Origin: Mesorhizobium sp. ORS 3324
GTDB taxonomy: Bacteria > Pseudomonadota > Alphaproteobacteria > Rhizobiales > Rhizobiaceae
DNA length: 64,000 bases
Direction of reading: 5' to 3'
Assembly (NCBI GenBank): GCA_000824825.2
Contig: LM655194.1
Span: 365,532 to 429,531 of the forward strand
A program made the translations under genes and the position numbers. Position 1 is the stretch's first letter; every line of letters begins with the position of its first letter. The notes beneath the pieces are model-generated. The model had not been told where the DNA came from. It did not search any database and saw only the letters and a program-made list of their open reading frames with translations. Positions 25,049 to 33,395 of this stretch are shown here, piece after piece.

Positions 25049-25732
25049 ATGAAGCACGGCGTTTCTCCTGACACTTTCCCGCCACGCAGCCATGAGGCCA
25101 AGCGCATATCGGTGGTCGACGCAGCTGCTTCGGTTTTCTGCCGGGAAGGCTATGCTGGCGCCAATATCGACCTGATCGCAGCCGAGGCCGGCGTTTCGCG
25201 TCAGACCGTCTACAATCACCATGGCGACAAGGAAAAGCTCTTCATGGCCGTCGTGCGCGACCTGACGGAGCGCTGCAACGCCGGTATTTTCGCCACCATT
25301 GCCACCTTCCCCGACCAACCCATCGATCTTGAGGCCGATCTCATCGCCTTTGCCGTGCGCATGAACCGCAATTGCGTCTGCAACCGCGACGGCCGTTTCC
25401 TGCGCAAGCTGATCCAGGCCGAAGGCGAGCGCTATCCGGAGCTCTTCGCGGAATGGCGCGAACAGGGACCGGGTCGCACCTGGTCGGCGCTTGCCGCCCG
25501 CTTCGCGCGCCTCGCCTATGCCGGGCACCTGTCAATCGAGGATCCGGACGTGGCGGCGCGCCAGTTCCAGGCCCTGGTCAACGCCGAGCTGCAGATAACC
25601 TTCATGCTCGGCGGCATGCCGACCGAGGAGGAGGTGCTGCGCTCCGCGACCAACGGCGTGCGCACCTTCCTCGCCGCCTTCGTCGCGCGCAAGACAACAT
25701 CTGTCAGGCAGGCCGCCCTCGCCCCTGCCTGA
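25049..25732 (+). CDS. TetR family transcriptional repressor
   Basis: 227 residues. The N-terminal helix-turn-helix is IDLIAAEAGVSRQTVYNHHGDKEKLF (about 35-65). The larger C-terminal part resembles the AefR-like ligand-binding domain (QFQALVNAELQITFMLGG). It is divergent from the Bcr/CflA exporter, the classic arrangement for a drug-responsive repressor. The ligand is unknown. Confidence 0.9.
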   Translation: MKHGVSPDTFPPRSHEAKRISVVDAAASVFCREGYAGANIDLIAAEAGVSRQTVYNHHGDKEKLFMAVVRDLTERCNAGIFATIATFPDQPIDLEADLIAFAVRMNRNCVCNRDGRFLRKLIQAEGERYPELFAEWREQGPGRTWSALAARFARLAYAGHLSIEDPDVAARQFQALVNAELQITFMLGGMPTEEEVLRSATNGVRTFLAAFVARKTTSVRQAALAPA

Positions 25733-25849
25733 GCGATCAAATCGCCAGCACCCCTCTTGGCCTTAGCGTTCGGCACCTATATGCGGTTTACGCCGCGCTC
25801 AAGCTTGATTACAGCTATGCGTACGATTCAACGGAACCCCGACCATCAC

Positions 25850-26383
25850 ATGGCCGACGACCACATCCGCTACGACATTCTGGCCCAGGAGGCGCTGCGC
25901 GGCGTCATGCGCAAGGTCCTGGCCGAGGTCGCGCGCACCGGCCTTCCCGGCAACCACCATTTCTTCATAACCTTCCTGACCGGCGCGCCCGGCGTGCGCA
26001 TTTCCTCTCGGCTTCGCGAGCGCTATCCGGAGCAGATGACTATCGTCATTCAATTCCAGTATTGGGACCTGAAGGTGACCGACACCGGTTTCGAGGTGGG
26101 GCTTTCCTTCTCGGACGTGCCTGAAAAGCTTGAGATCCCCTTTTCCGCCGTGCGCGGCTTCTACGATCCTTCGGTGAATTTCGAGCTCGAATTCGACGTC
26201 AAGGCAGAAGGCGTCGCGGAGGACGATGCTGCGGCACCGGCCTCGGAGCCCGTCGCCGTGGTGCCGGAAAAGAAACCGGAATCGAAGAAGAAGGTCGCCG
26301 AGACCGAGAAAAAGCAGGCTGTCGCCGACACCGGCGGCAAGGGAGCCGACGTGGTTTCGCTCGACGCCTTCCGCAAGAAGTGA
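25850..26383 (+). CDS. sspB: SspB, ClpXP adaptor (alphaproteobacterial type)
   Basis: 177 residues from ATG 25850. The core (about 1-125) carries the tag-binding beta sandwich (GNHHFFITFLTGAPGVRIS, MTIVIQFQYWDLKV, EIPFSAVRGFYDPSVNFELEF). A charged linker rich in Lys, Glu and Ala follows, ending in a conserved tail VVSLDAFRKK, which in SspB contacts the ClpX N domain. It delivers ssrA-tagged proteins to ClpXP. The tmRNA gene that encodes the tag lies 3 kb away. Confidence 0.93.
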   Translation: MADDHIRYDILAQEALRGVMRKVLAEVARTGLPGNHHFFITFLTGAPGVRISSRLRERYPEQMTIVIQFQYWDLKVTDTGFEVGLSFSDVPEKLEIPFSAVRGFYDPSVNFELEFDVKAEGVAEDDAAAPASEPVAVVPEKKPESKKKVAETEKKQAVADTGGKGADVVSLDAFRKK

Positions 26384-26391
26384 ACCGGGAA

Positions 26392-26589
26392 ATGGGCGAG
26401 GTCGTCAATCTCCGCCAGGCCCGCAAGCAGAAAGCGCGCATCGAGAAGGAACGCCTGGCCGGTGAGAACCGGGCATGGCACGGCCGCTCAAAAGCCGAGC
26501 GCGAGCGTGACCGGCTGACATCCGACAGGGCGGAAAAAATCATGGACGGCCATCGCCGCGAAAAGCCCGGCGATCCGAACAAAGGCTGA
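26392..26589 (+). CDS. DUF4169 small basic protein
   Basis: 65 residues from ATG 26392, starting MGEVVNLRQARKQKAR, which is the DUF4169 signature. The protein is one long charged helix with many Arg, Lys and Glu residues. It starts eight bases after the sspB stop, so it is translated from the same message. Its function is not known. Confidence 0.85.
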   Translation: MGEVVNLRQARKQKARIEKERLAGENRAWHGRSKAERERDRLTSDRAEKIMDGHRREKPGDPNKG

Positions 26590-26598
26590 GCGCCTGAG

Positions 26599-26826
26599 AT
26601 GGCCGCGGTCGAAAAACGCTCGGTGACGATCCGCGGTCACCGCACCAGCTTCTCCCTGGAGCAGCCTTTCTACGATGATCTCGTAACGATCGCGGCGCAG
26701 CGCTCGCTCTCGCTCGCGGCGCTCGTCGCCGAGATTGACGAAACGCGGACCCGTGACGCCAATCTCTCCTCTGCGCTGAGGCTCTATGTGCTGGCCTGGG
26801 CCAAGCGCGGCGGTGAGTCCTCTTGA
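26599..26826 (+). CDS. Ribbon-helix-helix domain protein (RHH_4 type)
   Basis: 75 residues. The strand KRSVTIRGHRTSFSLEQPFYDDLVTIA and the helix LSLAALVAEIDET fit the RHH_4 family of DNA-binding-like proteins. The gap to the DUF4169 gene is nine bases, so sspB-DUF4169-RHH form one operon. Whether it binds DNA or serves another role is not established. Confidence 0.85.
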   Translation: MAAVEKRSVTIRGHRTSFSLEQPFYDDLVTIAAQRSLSLAALVAEIDETRTRDANLSSALRLYVLAWAKRGGESS

Positions 26827-26832
26827 GAGGAC

Positions 26833-28638
26833 CTACGCTGCAGTATCGCCGACGCTTTGCTGCGCTTTACGCTTGGCGCCGAAGCTAAGCAAAGCCGAAC
26901 GGTCGCGTTCCTCCGCCTGCTTCTTCGAGCGCACCCGCATCAGGTCCTTCCAGCCGACATAGCCGACGAGCCGCGCGTCCTCGCGCGAGACGACCGGCAG
27001 GTGCGAGACATTGGCGATCAGCAGCTTGTCGGACAATCCCTCCAGATATTCGTCCGGATAGGCGAGCGTGACCTTGCTGCCGGCAAGCAGCTCGCCGAGC
27101 GTCGTCTTGCGGTGCATGCCGGCGCGGCGCCAGCGCAGGATCGCCGGCGGATCGATGAGGCCGAGCACATGGCCTTCCTCGTTGATCACCGGGAAGCTCG
27201 GATGCCGGGTGTCCGGCGCGGTCAGGAAAGCGGCAGCGCCATGCAGCGTCATCGTCGCAGGCACGCTCTCGACCTTGCTCGTCATCACCTCTCGCACCCT
27301 GGTCAGCGCGAAAGGATCGACGCGATATTCGCGCACGAGGTGATGCCCGCGCCGCGCCACCTTCTCGGTGAGGATCGAGCGCTTCATCAAAAGCACGGTG
27401 ACCGCATGGGCGGCGGCACAGGCAGCAATCAGCGGCACCAGCATGTGGGTGTTGCCAGTGAGCTCGACCGCGAAGAAGGTCGCGGTTAGCGGCGCGCGCA
27501 TGGTGCCGCCCATGGTCGCGGCCATCGCCAGCAGCGGCCAGAAGCCAGGCGTCGCCTCCGGCAGGATGCCGGCAAGCACCGCTCCCATCGCGCCGCCCAT
27601 GATCAAGAGCGGCGCCAGCACGCCGCCCGATGTTCCCGAGCCGAGCGCCACTGACCAGATGATGGCTTTCGCAACGAGCAGCGTCAGCGCCGCGCCCGCG
27701 ACGACGCGGCCGTCCAGCATGTTGGCGATGTTGTCGTAGCCGACGCCGAGCGCCTGCGGCTCGATCAGCCCGCCGATGCCGACCACAAGACCGCCGATCA
27801 TCGGCCACCACATCCAGTGGATGGGCAGCTTCTGAAAGGTGTCCTCGCAGGCATAAACCATCTGCGTCAGCAGTCCCGAAAGCAGGCCGGCCGCGATGCC
27901 GACCAGCACCCAGCCGCCCAATCCGGCAACCGACGGCTCCATGCTGCCCGAGAACGGAAAGATCGGCCCTGGTAGGTGCAGCAGGGTGCGTTCGACCTCG
28001 GCGACGACGGCCGCGACGGCGACTGGGATGAAGCTGCGCGGCGTCCATTCGAACAGCAGCAGCTCGACGGCGAGCATGATGGCCGCGATCGGCGTTCCGA
28101 ACACGGTCGTCATGCCGGCCGCAGCGCCCGCCACCAATAGCGTCTTGCGCTCGTTGTCGCTGACCGGCATCATCTGCGCGATCAGCGAGCCGATGGCGCC
28201 GCCGGTCATGATGATCGGGCCCTCGGCGCCGAACGGTCCGCCCGAGCCGATTGAGATTGCCGACGACAGCGGCTTCAGCACCGCCACCTTGGCATCGAGC
28301 CGCGAGCGTCCGAGAAGGATTGCCTCGATGGCTTCCGGAATGCCGTGGCCGCGGATCTTCTCGCTGCCGAAGCGGGCCATCAAGCCGATGATCAGCGCGC
28401 CGAGCACTGGGACGATCACGGCGGCATGGCCGAGCGGCGTGTCCTCGAGCCTCAGGTCCGCCAGCGTGGACTGGCCGAAATAGGCGATGTTGGTGGCAAG
28501 CCGAATGAGCCTCAACAGCACGAGGCCGGCAAACAACCCGGCGGTCGCCACCACCACCGCGATTGCCGCGATGATGAGCACGCGCGGATCGGTGGTGAAG
28601 TCGCGGAGATGGCCGTTACCGGCATGAGCGGATTTCAT
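26833..28638 (-). CDS. ClC-type chloride channel/transporter with CBS domains
   Basis: 601 residues from ATG 28638; longer frames run through the operator region. The N-terminal half is a ClC core with about ten to twelve membrane helices: GSGGPFGAEGP holds the gating glutamate, and GSGTSGGVLAPLL corresponds to the third selectivity motif. Two CBS domains follow (about 445-560, VREVMTSKVESVPATMTLH and GELLAGSKVTLAYPDEYLEGL) and usually bind adenine nucleotides. It moves chloride or another anion, probably coupled to protons. It is divergent from a MarR gene with a perfect palindrome between them. Confidence 0.92.
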   Translation of the reverse strand: MKSAHAGNGHLRDFTTDPRVLIIAAIAVVVATAGLFAGLVLLRLIRLATNIAYFGQSTLADLRLEDTPLGHAAVIVPVLGALIIGLMARFGSEKIRGHGIPEAIEAILLGRSRLDAKVAVLKPLSSAISIGSGGPFGAEGPIIMTGGAIGSLIAQMMPVSDNERKTLLVAGAAAGMTTVFGTPIAAIMLAVELLLFEWTPRSFIPVAVAAVVAEVERTLLHLPGPIFPFSGSMEPSVAGLGGWVLVGIAAGLLSGLLTQMVYACEDTFQKLPIHWMWWPMIGGLVVGIGGLIEPQALGVGYDNIANMLDGRVVAGAALTLLVAKAIIWSVALGSGTSGGVLAPLLIMGGAMGAVLAGILPEATPGFWPLLAMAATMGGTMRAPLTATFFAVELTGNTHMLVPLIAACAAAHAVTVLLMKRSILTEKVARRGHHLVREYRVDPFALTRVREVMTSKVESVPATMTLHGAAAFLTAPDTRHPSFPVINEEGHVLGLIDPPAILRWRRAGMHRKTTLGELLAGSKVTLAYPDEYLEGLSDKLLIANVSHLPVVSREDARLVGYVGWKDLMRVRSKKQAEERDRSALLSFGAKRKAQQSVGDTAA

Positions 28639-28691
28639 CGGGGGGCCTGAGCTTTCTGGCGGCGCAATGCCGTCCGGTTGTCGGCGGCTAC

Positions 28692-28708
28692 ATATCGTAC
28701 CACGATAT
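28692..28708. promoter_or_regulatory. Candidate MarR operator
   Basis: ATATCGT-ACC-ACGATAT, a perfect 7+7 palindrome, 54 bases before the ClC start and 120 before the marR-type start. Length and form suit a MarR dimer. It is an AT-rich island in GC-rich DNA. Confidence 0.6.
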
Positions 28709-28827
28709 AATTCTTCAAGGCTGTTTATCGACTGCCGCTCCGCGTCATTTTGGTCGCGGATTGCGCCAAGCCGCCCTGAGCCTTCGTAGGAGTTGAGCTT
28801 TCGCCGGAAAGGTCCATAAGTCGGGAA

Positions 28828-29256
28828 ATGACGCCGAAGAAACCACGCCCCGCCATCAGTCAGGCCGATTATCAACGGCTATCCGAGTTCCGCTACCTGA
28901 TCCGCCGCTTCCTGGAATTCAGCCAGCTTCAGGCGAACGAGGCCGGGCTGACGCCGCGCCAGCACCAGGCGCTGCTGGCGATCAAGGGCCACCCCGGCGG
29001 CGGACCGGTGGCGGTCGGCGATCTGGCGGAGCGGTTGCGCATCCGCCATCACAGCGCCGTCGAGCTGGTGAACCGCCTGAGCGAGGCCGGGCTGGTCGCG
29101 AGGGACCAGGACAAGGCCGACCACCGCCGCGTGCTGTTGCAGCTCACGCCTCTCGCCGACGAGCGTCTCGCCGAACTGTCGGCCGCCCATCTCGACGAGC
29201 TGTCGCGGATCGAGCCAATGCTGCGGCGGCTGCTTGTTCGTCAGGAGCCGTCCTGA
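28828..29256 (+). CDS. MarR family transcriptional regulator
   Basis: 142 residues. The winged helix-turn-helix is complete: DLAERLRIRHHSAVELVNRLSEAGLV is the recognition helix block and DQDKADHRRVLLQLT is the wing with its conserved DxR. It probably represses itself and the divergent ClC gene from the palindrome at 28692. The ligand is unknown. Confidence 0.92.
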   Translation: MTPKKPRPAISQADYQRLSEFRYLIRRFLEFSQLQANEAGLTPRQHQALLAIKGHPGGGPVAVGDLAERLRIRHHSAVELVNRLSEAGLVARDQDKADHRRVLLQLTPLADERLAELSAAHLDELSRIEPMLRRLLVRQEPS

Positions 29257-29266
29257 GCATCATAGT

Positions 29267-29294
29267 CGGAAAGCGGAATCGCCGAGGCTTTCCG
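29267..29294. terminator. Possible terminator between marR-type gene and asmA-like gene
   Basis: CGGAAAGC and GCTTTCCG pair around 12 bases. The stem is short and no T-run follows, so it is a weak candidate for the shared end of these convergent genes. Confidence 0.35.
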
Positions 29295-29307
29295 GAACCG
29301 AGAGCCG

Positions 29308-32300
29308 TCACCCGCCGTCCAGCGATTTCAGCAGATTATCGATCGTGAATGGGTTGGCCTTGGGTTTCGGCGGCTCCGGAGCGGAATTGTCGTTGACGCC
29401 GGGAAGCGACCGGTCGGTCTTAGGCGCCTGCTTGGCTGCTTTGCGCTCGGCTTCCAGCTTTGCCTGCTCGGCCTTCTTGCGATCAGCCTCGGCCTGCGCC
29501 TTGGCCGCCTCGTCGGCGGCCTGTTGCTCCGCCCTGGCCTTCGCTTCGGCTTCAGCCTTCGCTTTCGCATCCGCCTCCGCCTTGGCGCGCGCTTCGGCCT
29601 CGGCCTGAGCCTTGGCGTCGGCCTCAGCCTTCGCCCTCGCCTCTTCCTCGGCCTTGGCTTTCGCCTCCTCTTCCGCTTTGGCTTGCGCCTCCGCCTCGGC
29701 CTCTGCCTTGGCCTGCGCCTCGGCCTCGGCTTTCGCCCTGGCTTCGGCCTCGGCCTTCTGCCGCGCCTCTTCCTCTTGCCGGCGCAATTCCTCCGCCGCC
29801 CGATCGCGTTCGGTCTGCAGCGCAGCGTAATAGCGCACCTCGCGCCGCAGCCGCTGCTTCTCGAGCAGTTCCGCCTGCATCGCCTCGACGCGCTGCTGTT
29901 CCTTCTCCAGCGCTCGCTGGGTCAGGAACTGCGCCAGCGGACCGCTGTCGAACTGCGGCGTCGTCGCCCCGAGCGGACCGGCAAGGCTGAAATTCACAGC
30001 CGGTTCGGAACCGACCAGAGCCTCGTCACCAGGGTGATAGGTGATCGCGCCCTTGGCGGTCACAATGCTCGCGTCGAGGTCGGCGGTGACATCCGCCGAT
30101 AGCGTTGCCGCCGGGCCGTTGAGGCTGATCGGTGGCGCTCGCAGCGTGCCGTTGGCGACGGTGAAGGCGATGTCGGTATCGCCGGCCGGGAAACTGCCAT
30201 CACCGGCGATCTGCGGCGCGAAGCCGGCGGTCTTGGCGGCGTCGATGTCGCGCCCTATTGCATCGGCCTTGGCGATGATGGGTGCAAAGGCACTGGGATT
30301 GATGCCGGCAATGGTCAATCCTTTCAGCGCCGCCGTGCCGGACCCGGACAAGGCGGCGATCATCGCATCGACGGACTTGCCGCTGGTCGACAGCGCCGCC
30401 GAAATGTCGCCGCTGCCGCTGACGCCGGCACCCGGCAGCACGGCGGACAGATCGCCGCGGGCCAGCCTCAACTGACCCGAAAACAGGCCGGTGCCTTCCG
30501 TGTTCTTGAGCTCGAACAGGCCGGTCAGCGCGCCGCCATAGAGCTTGGCCTTGAGGTCGGAGACATGAATGCCCTCCCCGTCCAGCTTCAGCGACAGCGC
30601 CGCGTCATGCGCCGTTGCAAAAGGTCCGGCGGCAAGGGCAGCCACGTTGAGATCGAGATCGGCATTGAACGGCAGGGTCGACTTCTGGCTGAACGGCGCG
30701 ATTGGCCAACCTTTCCTGGCGGAACTGAAGGACTGGTCGCCGAATAGCGAGACTACCAGCGGATCGAGATCAAGTTCGTCGAGCGCCAGCGCGCCGGCAA
30801 TATGCGGCAGCCCATCCTTGCTGTCGACATTGACATCGCCGGACACCGCCGCCTTGTTGATGGCGCCGTTGAGCCCGCTCAGCACCAGCAGGCCATTGCC
30901 GAAATCGGCGTCTGCGGCCATCGATGCCGAAGTGCCGGTGCCCATGCCGGGCAGCCCCACGCCGGTCGTCATCAGCCACGGCTCGATATCGGCGGCGTCG
31001 AGGTTGACCTTGCCCTTCGCGGTGGCGCCTTGCTGTGTCTCGGCGACGGTCCCGTCGAAGCTCGCCCTGAAATCGTCGGCGGTCAGGTTGAAGCTGGTCG
31101 CCAGACCGCCGCCCAGCGAGCCTTTCGCCGAGACATCGGTGGTCGCTTGTCCGAGCATGCCGAGCGGCAGCGCCGGCAGGCCATAAAGCGCGAGCAGCGT
31201 CGCGGCGTTTTGGTTGCGAGCGTTGAAGGTCAGCGATACCGGCGCATCGAGAAGCCGGTCCGACCTGCCCCGGCCCGAGAGTGAGGCCGAAAAGGCCGAG
31301 CCGCCGGCCTTGCCTTGCGCGGAGAGCGCGAGCCCCGTGGTGCCGTCGCCATTGTCGGCAGCACTCGTGACCAGGTCGATGCGCGCGTCCTGGAACAGTT
31401 CGGGGTAAGCAGCCGCACGCGTGGCCAGTCCCTTCAAGACCTGCTTGTCCGGATAATGCTGCGCCGCCACATCGATGAGCGGCTTGAGATCGACGGCAAC
31501 GACGGAAGCATCGAGCTTGCCGGTCGGACTTTTAGGAAAATCCTTGATGCGCCCGGTGGCGCTGATCGATGCCCCTGCCAGCCCGCCGACCGAAAGCCGG
31601 TCGATTTCGAGCAGTCCCTGCCGGAGCCTCAACGCCGTATCCACCGTGTCGGCCGTCAGCCCGCCGGCGCTGACCGGACCTGCCTTGATCTGGAAATCGA
31701 GGTCGCGGTCGGAGAAGCGGTTGGCGCCCTTGTCGCTGACGAAGATCGAGGCAAAGGCCGCCAACCCGTCGACGTCGAGCTCGCCGCCTTCCAGCTGCAT
31801 CAGCACCGAGGGTCTTGCGCCGTCGGGCTGGCTGGAATCGATGCGGCCCGAGAACTTCGCCTTGCCGAGGATGAGCTCGAGATCGCTAAAGGATTGCCGG
31901 TTGTCGCTGAGATCGACCTTTGCCTTGAAGCCCGCCGCCGGCAGCCGGCGGATCGCCTCGTCGACATCCTTGGACAGCCAGGCGGCGAAGCCGGAGGGCT
32001 GTCCGACGGCAAGCAGCAAGGAGCCGGTGAAGCCGAAATGGTCCTCGACGCTCAGCATGCCATTGGCTTCCAGCGTCGCGCGGCCCGGCAGCGTCGCGGC
32101 AAGCGACTTCACCGACCAGCCGCCCTCCGCAGGCTCAGCCGAGAGCCGCACGTCGCGCACCGTCGTGTCGCCCGCCACCACCGCCGGCAGCCTGACCTCG
32201 ACCGTGCCCGGGATCGTCGGCTTCGGCATGTGCTGCAGCGTCTGCTCGAAGGCCGCAATGCGCTGGTCGAGCGTCAGCCCGGCTCCGGTTGCCCCGCCGA

Positions 32301-33306
32301 CGGCCTCGTCGAACTGCACCTGCGCGCCGCTCGCCTCGACCGAGAAATGGGGCTTGAGCCCGAGATCGACCGAGGCCTTGCCATCGGCGGTATAGGGATT
32401 GTCGAGCGGTCCGGTCTCGAAGCGGAACTCCTCGACGTCGAGCTTCTGGTGGTCGAGCGCGAACTTGCCGTTCAGCCGGAAGCCCGGATCGGACTTGCCG
32501 GTGCCGACCTTGACCGGCTCGCCGTCGGCGCCGCGCAGCTCGACCGTGTTCCTGTCGGCGCCGTTCTTGTCGGCATTTGCTATCTTGAACTGGCCGGAAT
32601 AGACCGCCGCGCCCTTGACGATGCCGGCATTGCCGTCGGTCTCGAAAGCCAGAGGGTAGGCTTCAGGCTCGGCCTTCACCCTCAGCCGCATCTGGCCGTT
32701 CGCCTCGACCTTGCCGGTGGAGGCAGAGACTTCCGTGCGCATGCCATCGAAGCGCAGCGTGCCGTCCATCCGCCATGGGCCGGCAAGCGCCTTGGCGGAA
32801 ATCGTCGAGTCGATCTCGGTAATCAGGTGGCTGCGCCCGCCGGCGGCATGGCGGAGCTCGATCTGCCCTTCGGTCACGGTCAGCTTCTCGATCGCGATCT
32901 GATTAGGATCGAAGGGCGTCGATGGCCGGATCGCCCAGTCGATGGCGCCGTTGCCGGCAACATCGATGGTCGCTTTCGGATGCACCAGCCGCATGTCGAA
33001 GATCAGCAGCTCGCCGCGCAGGAACGGCGCCAGCTCCGCATCCATCGAGAAGGTCTCGACTGTCATCGCCGGCTGCCCCTTAGGACCGCCGGCGACCTCG
33101 ACATTCGAGAAGGTCACAGACGGGAACGGCAGAAGCCGCGCGGTGGCATCGCCCTTCACCGTCACCTTGCGGCCGAGAATGGTGCTCGCCTCATGTTCGA
33201 AATCGGCGCGATAGCTCGTCCAGTCGATGAAATACGGCACCACCAGCGCCGCGCACAGCACCAGCACGAACAGGCCACCGAAGATCACGAACAGGCGTGC
33301 GAGCAT
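29308..33306 (-). CDS. AsmA family protein with long charged C-terminal repeat tail
   Basis: 1332 residues, among the longer AsmA-like proteins. A single N-terminal membrane anchor (LFVIFGGLFVLVLCAALVVPYFIDW) is followed by an AsmA domain (about 30-200) and a long repeated beta-rich region to about 1130. AsmA-like proteins reach across the periplasm and are thought to move lipids to the outer membrane. Residues about 1165-1295 are a helix built of short repeats AEAEARAKAEAEAQAKAE, with Ala, Lys and Glu dominating, and the end is Pro/Lys rich. The repeats are also visible as repetitive DNA at 29470-29760. Confidence 0.88.
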   Translation of the reverse strand: MLARLFVIFGGLFVLVLCAALVVPYFIDWTSYRADFEHEASTILGRKVTVKGDATARLLPFPSVTFSNVEVAGGPKGQPAMTVETFSMDAELAPFLRGELLIFDMRLVHPKATIDVAGNGAIDWAIRPSTPFDPNQIAIEKLTVTEGQIELRHAAGGRSHLITEIDSTISAKALAGPWRMDGTLRFDGMRTEVSASTGKVEANGQMRLRVKAEPEAYPLAFETDGNAGIVKGAAVYSGQFKIANADKNGADRNTVELRGADGEPVKVGTGKSDPGFRLNGKFALDHQKLDVEEFRFETGPLDNPYTADGKASVDLGLKPHFSVEASGAQVQFDEAVGGATGAGLTLDQRIAAFEQTLQHMPKPTIPGTVEVRLPAVVAGDTTVRDVRLSAEPAEGGWSVKSLAATLPGRATLEANGMLSVEDHFGFTGSLLLAVGQPSGFAAWLSKDVDEAIRRLPAAGFKAKVDLSDNRQSFSDLELILGKAKFSGRIDSSQPDGARPSVLMQLEGGELDVDGLAAFASIFVSDKGANRFSDRDLDFQIKAGPVSAGGLTADTVDTALRLRQGLLEIDRLSVGGLAGASISATGRIKDFPKSPTGKLDASVVAVDLKPLIDVAAQHYPDKQVLKGLATRAAAYPELFQDARIDLVTSAADNGDGTTGLALSAQGKAGGSAFSASLSGRGRSDRLLDAPVSLTFNARNQNAATLLALYGLPALPLGMLGQATTDVSAKGSLGGGLATSFNLTADDFRASFDGTVAETQQGATAKGKVNLDAADIEPWLMTTGVGLPGMGTGTSASMAADADFGNGLLVLSGLNGAINKAAVSGDVNVDSKDGLPHIAGALALDELDLDPLVVSLFGDQSFSSARKGWPIAPFSQKSTLPFNADLDLNVAALAAGPFATAHDAALSLKLDGEGIHVSDLKAKLYGGALTGLFELKNTEGTGLFSGQLRLARGDLSAVLPGAGVSGSGDISAALSTSGKSVDAMIAALSGSGTAALKGLTIAGINPSAFAPIIAKADAIGRDIDAAKTAGFAPQIAGDGSFPAGDTDIAFTVANGTLRAPPISLNGPAATLSADVTADLDASIVTAKGAITYHPGDEALVGSEPAVNFSLAGPLGATTPQFDSGPLAQFLTQRALEKEQQRVEAMQAELLEKQRLRREVRYYAALQTERDRAAEELRRQEEEARQKAEAEARAKAEAEAQAKAEAEAEAQAKAEEEAKAKAEEEARAKAEADAKAQAEAEARAKAEADAKAKAEAEAKARAEQQAADEAAKAQAEADRKKAEQAKLEAERKAAKQAPKTDRSLPGVNDNSAPEPPKPKANPFTIDNLLKSLDGG

Positions 33307-33395
33307 TGCCCCAGGGCGAAAGGTTGAAAATCAGCCGCACTCTACCCGCATCCGCGTGTCGATAAAGAGGCAATTCGACCGGGAGTCGAGAGCTT

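Noticed and set aside
31315..33327. Long open frame on the plus strand opposite the asmA-like gene
   Set aside because: It is rich in Arg, Ala and His, shows no domain, and covers a well-supported gene on the other strand; typical of GC-rich shadow frames.
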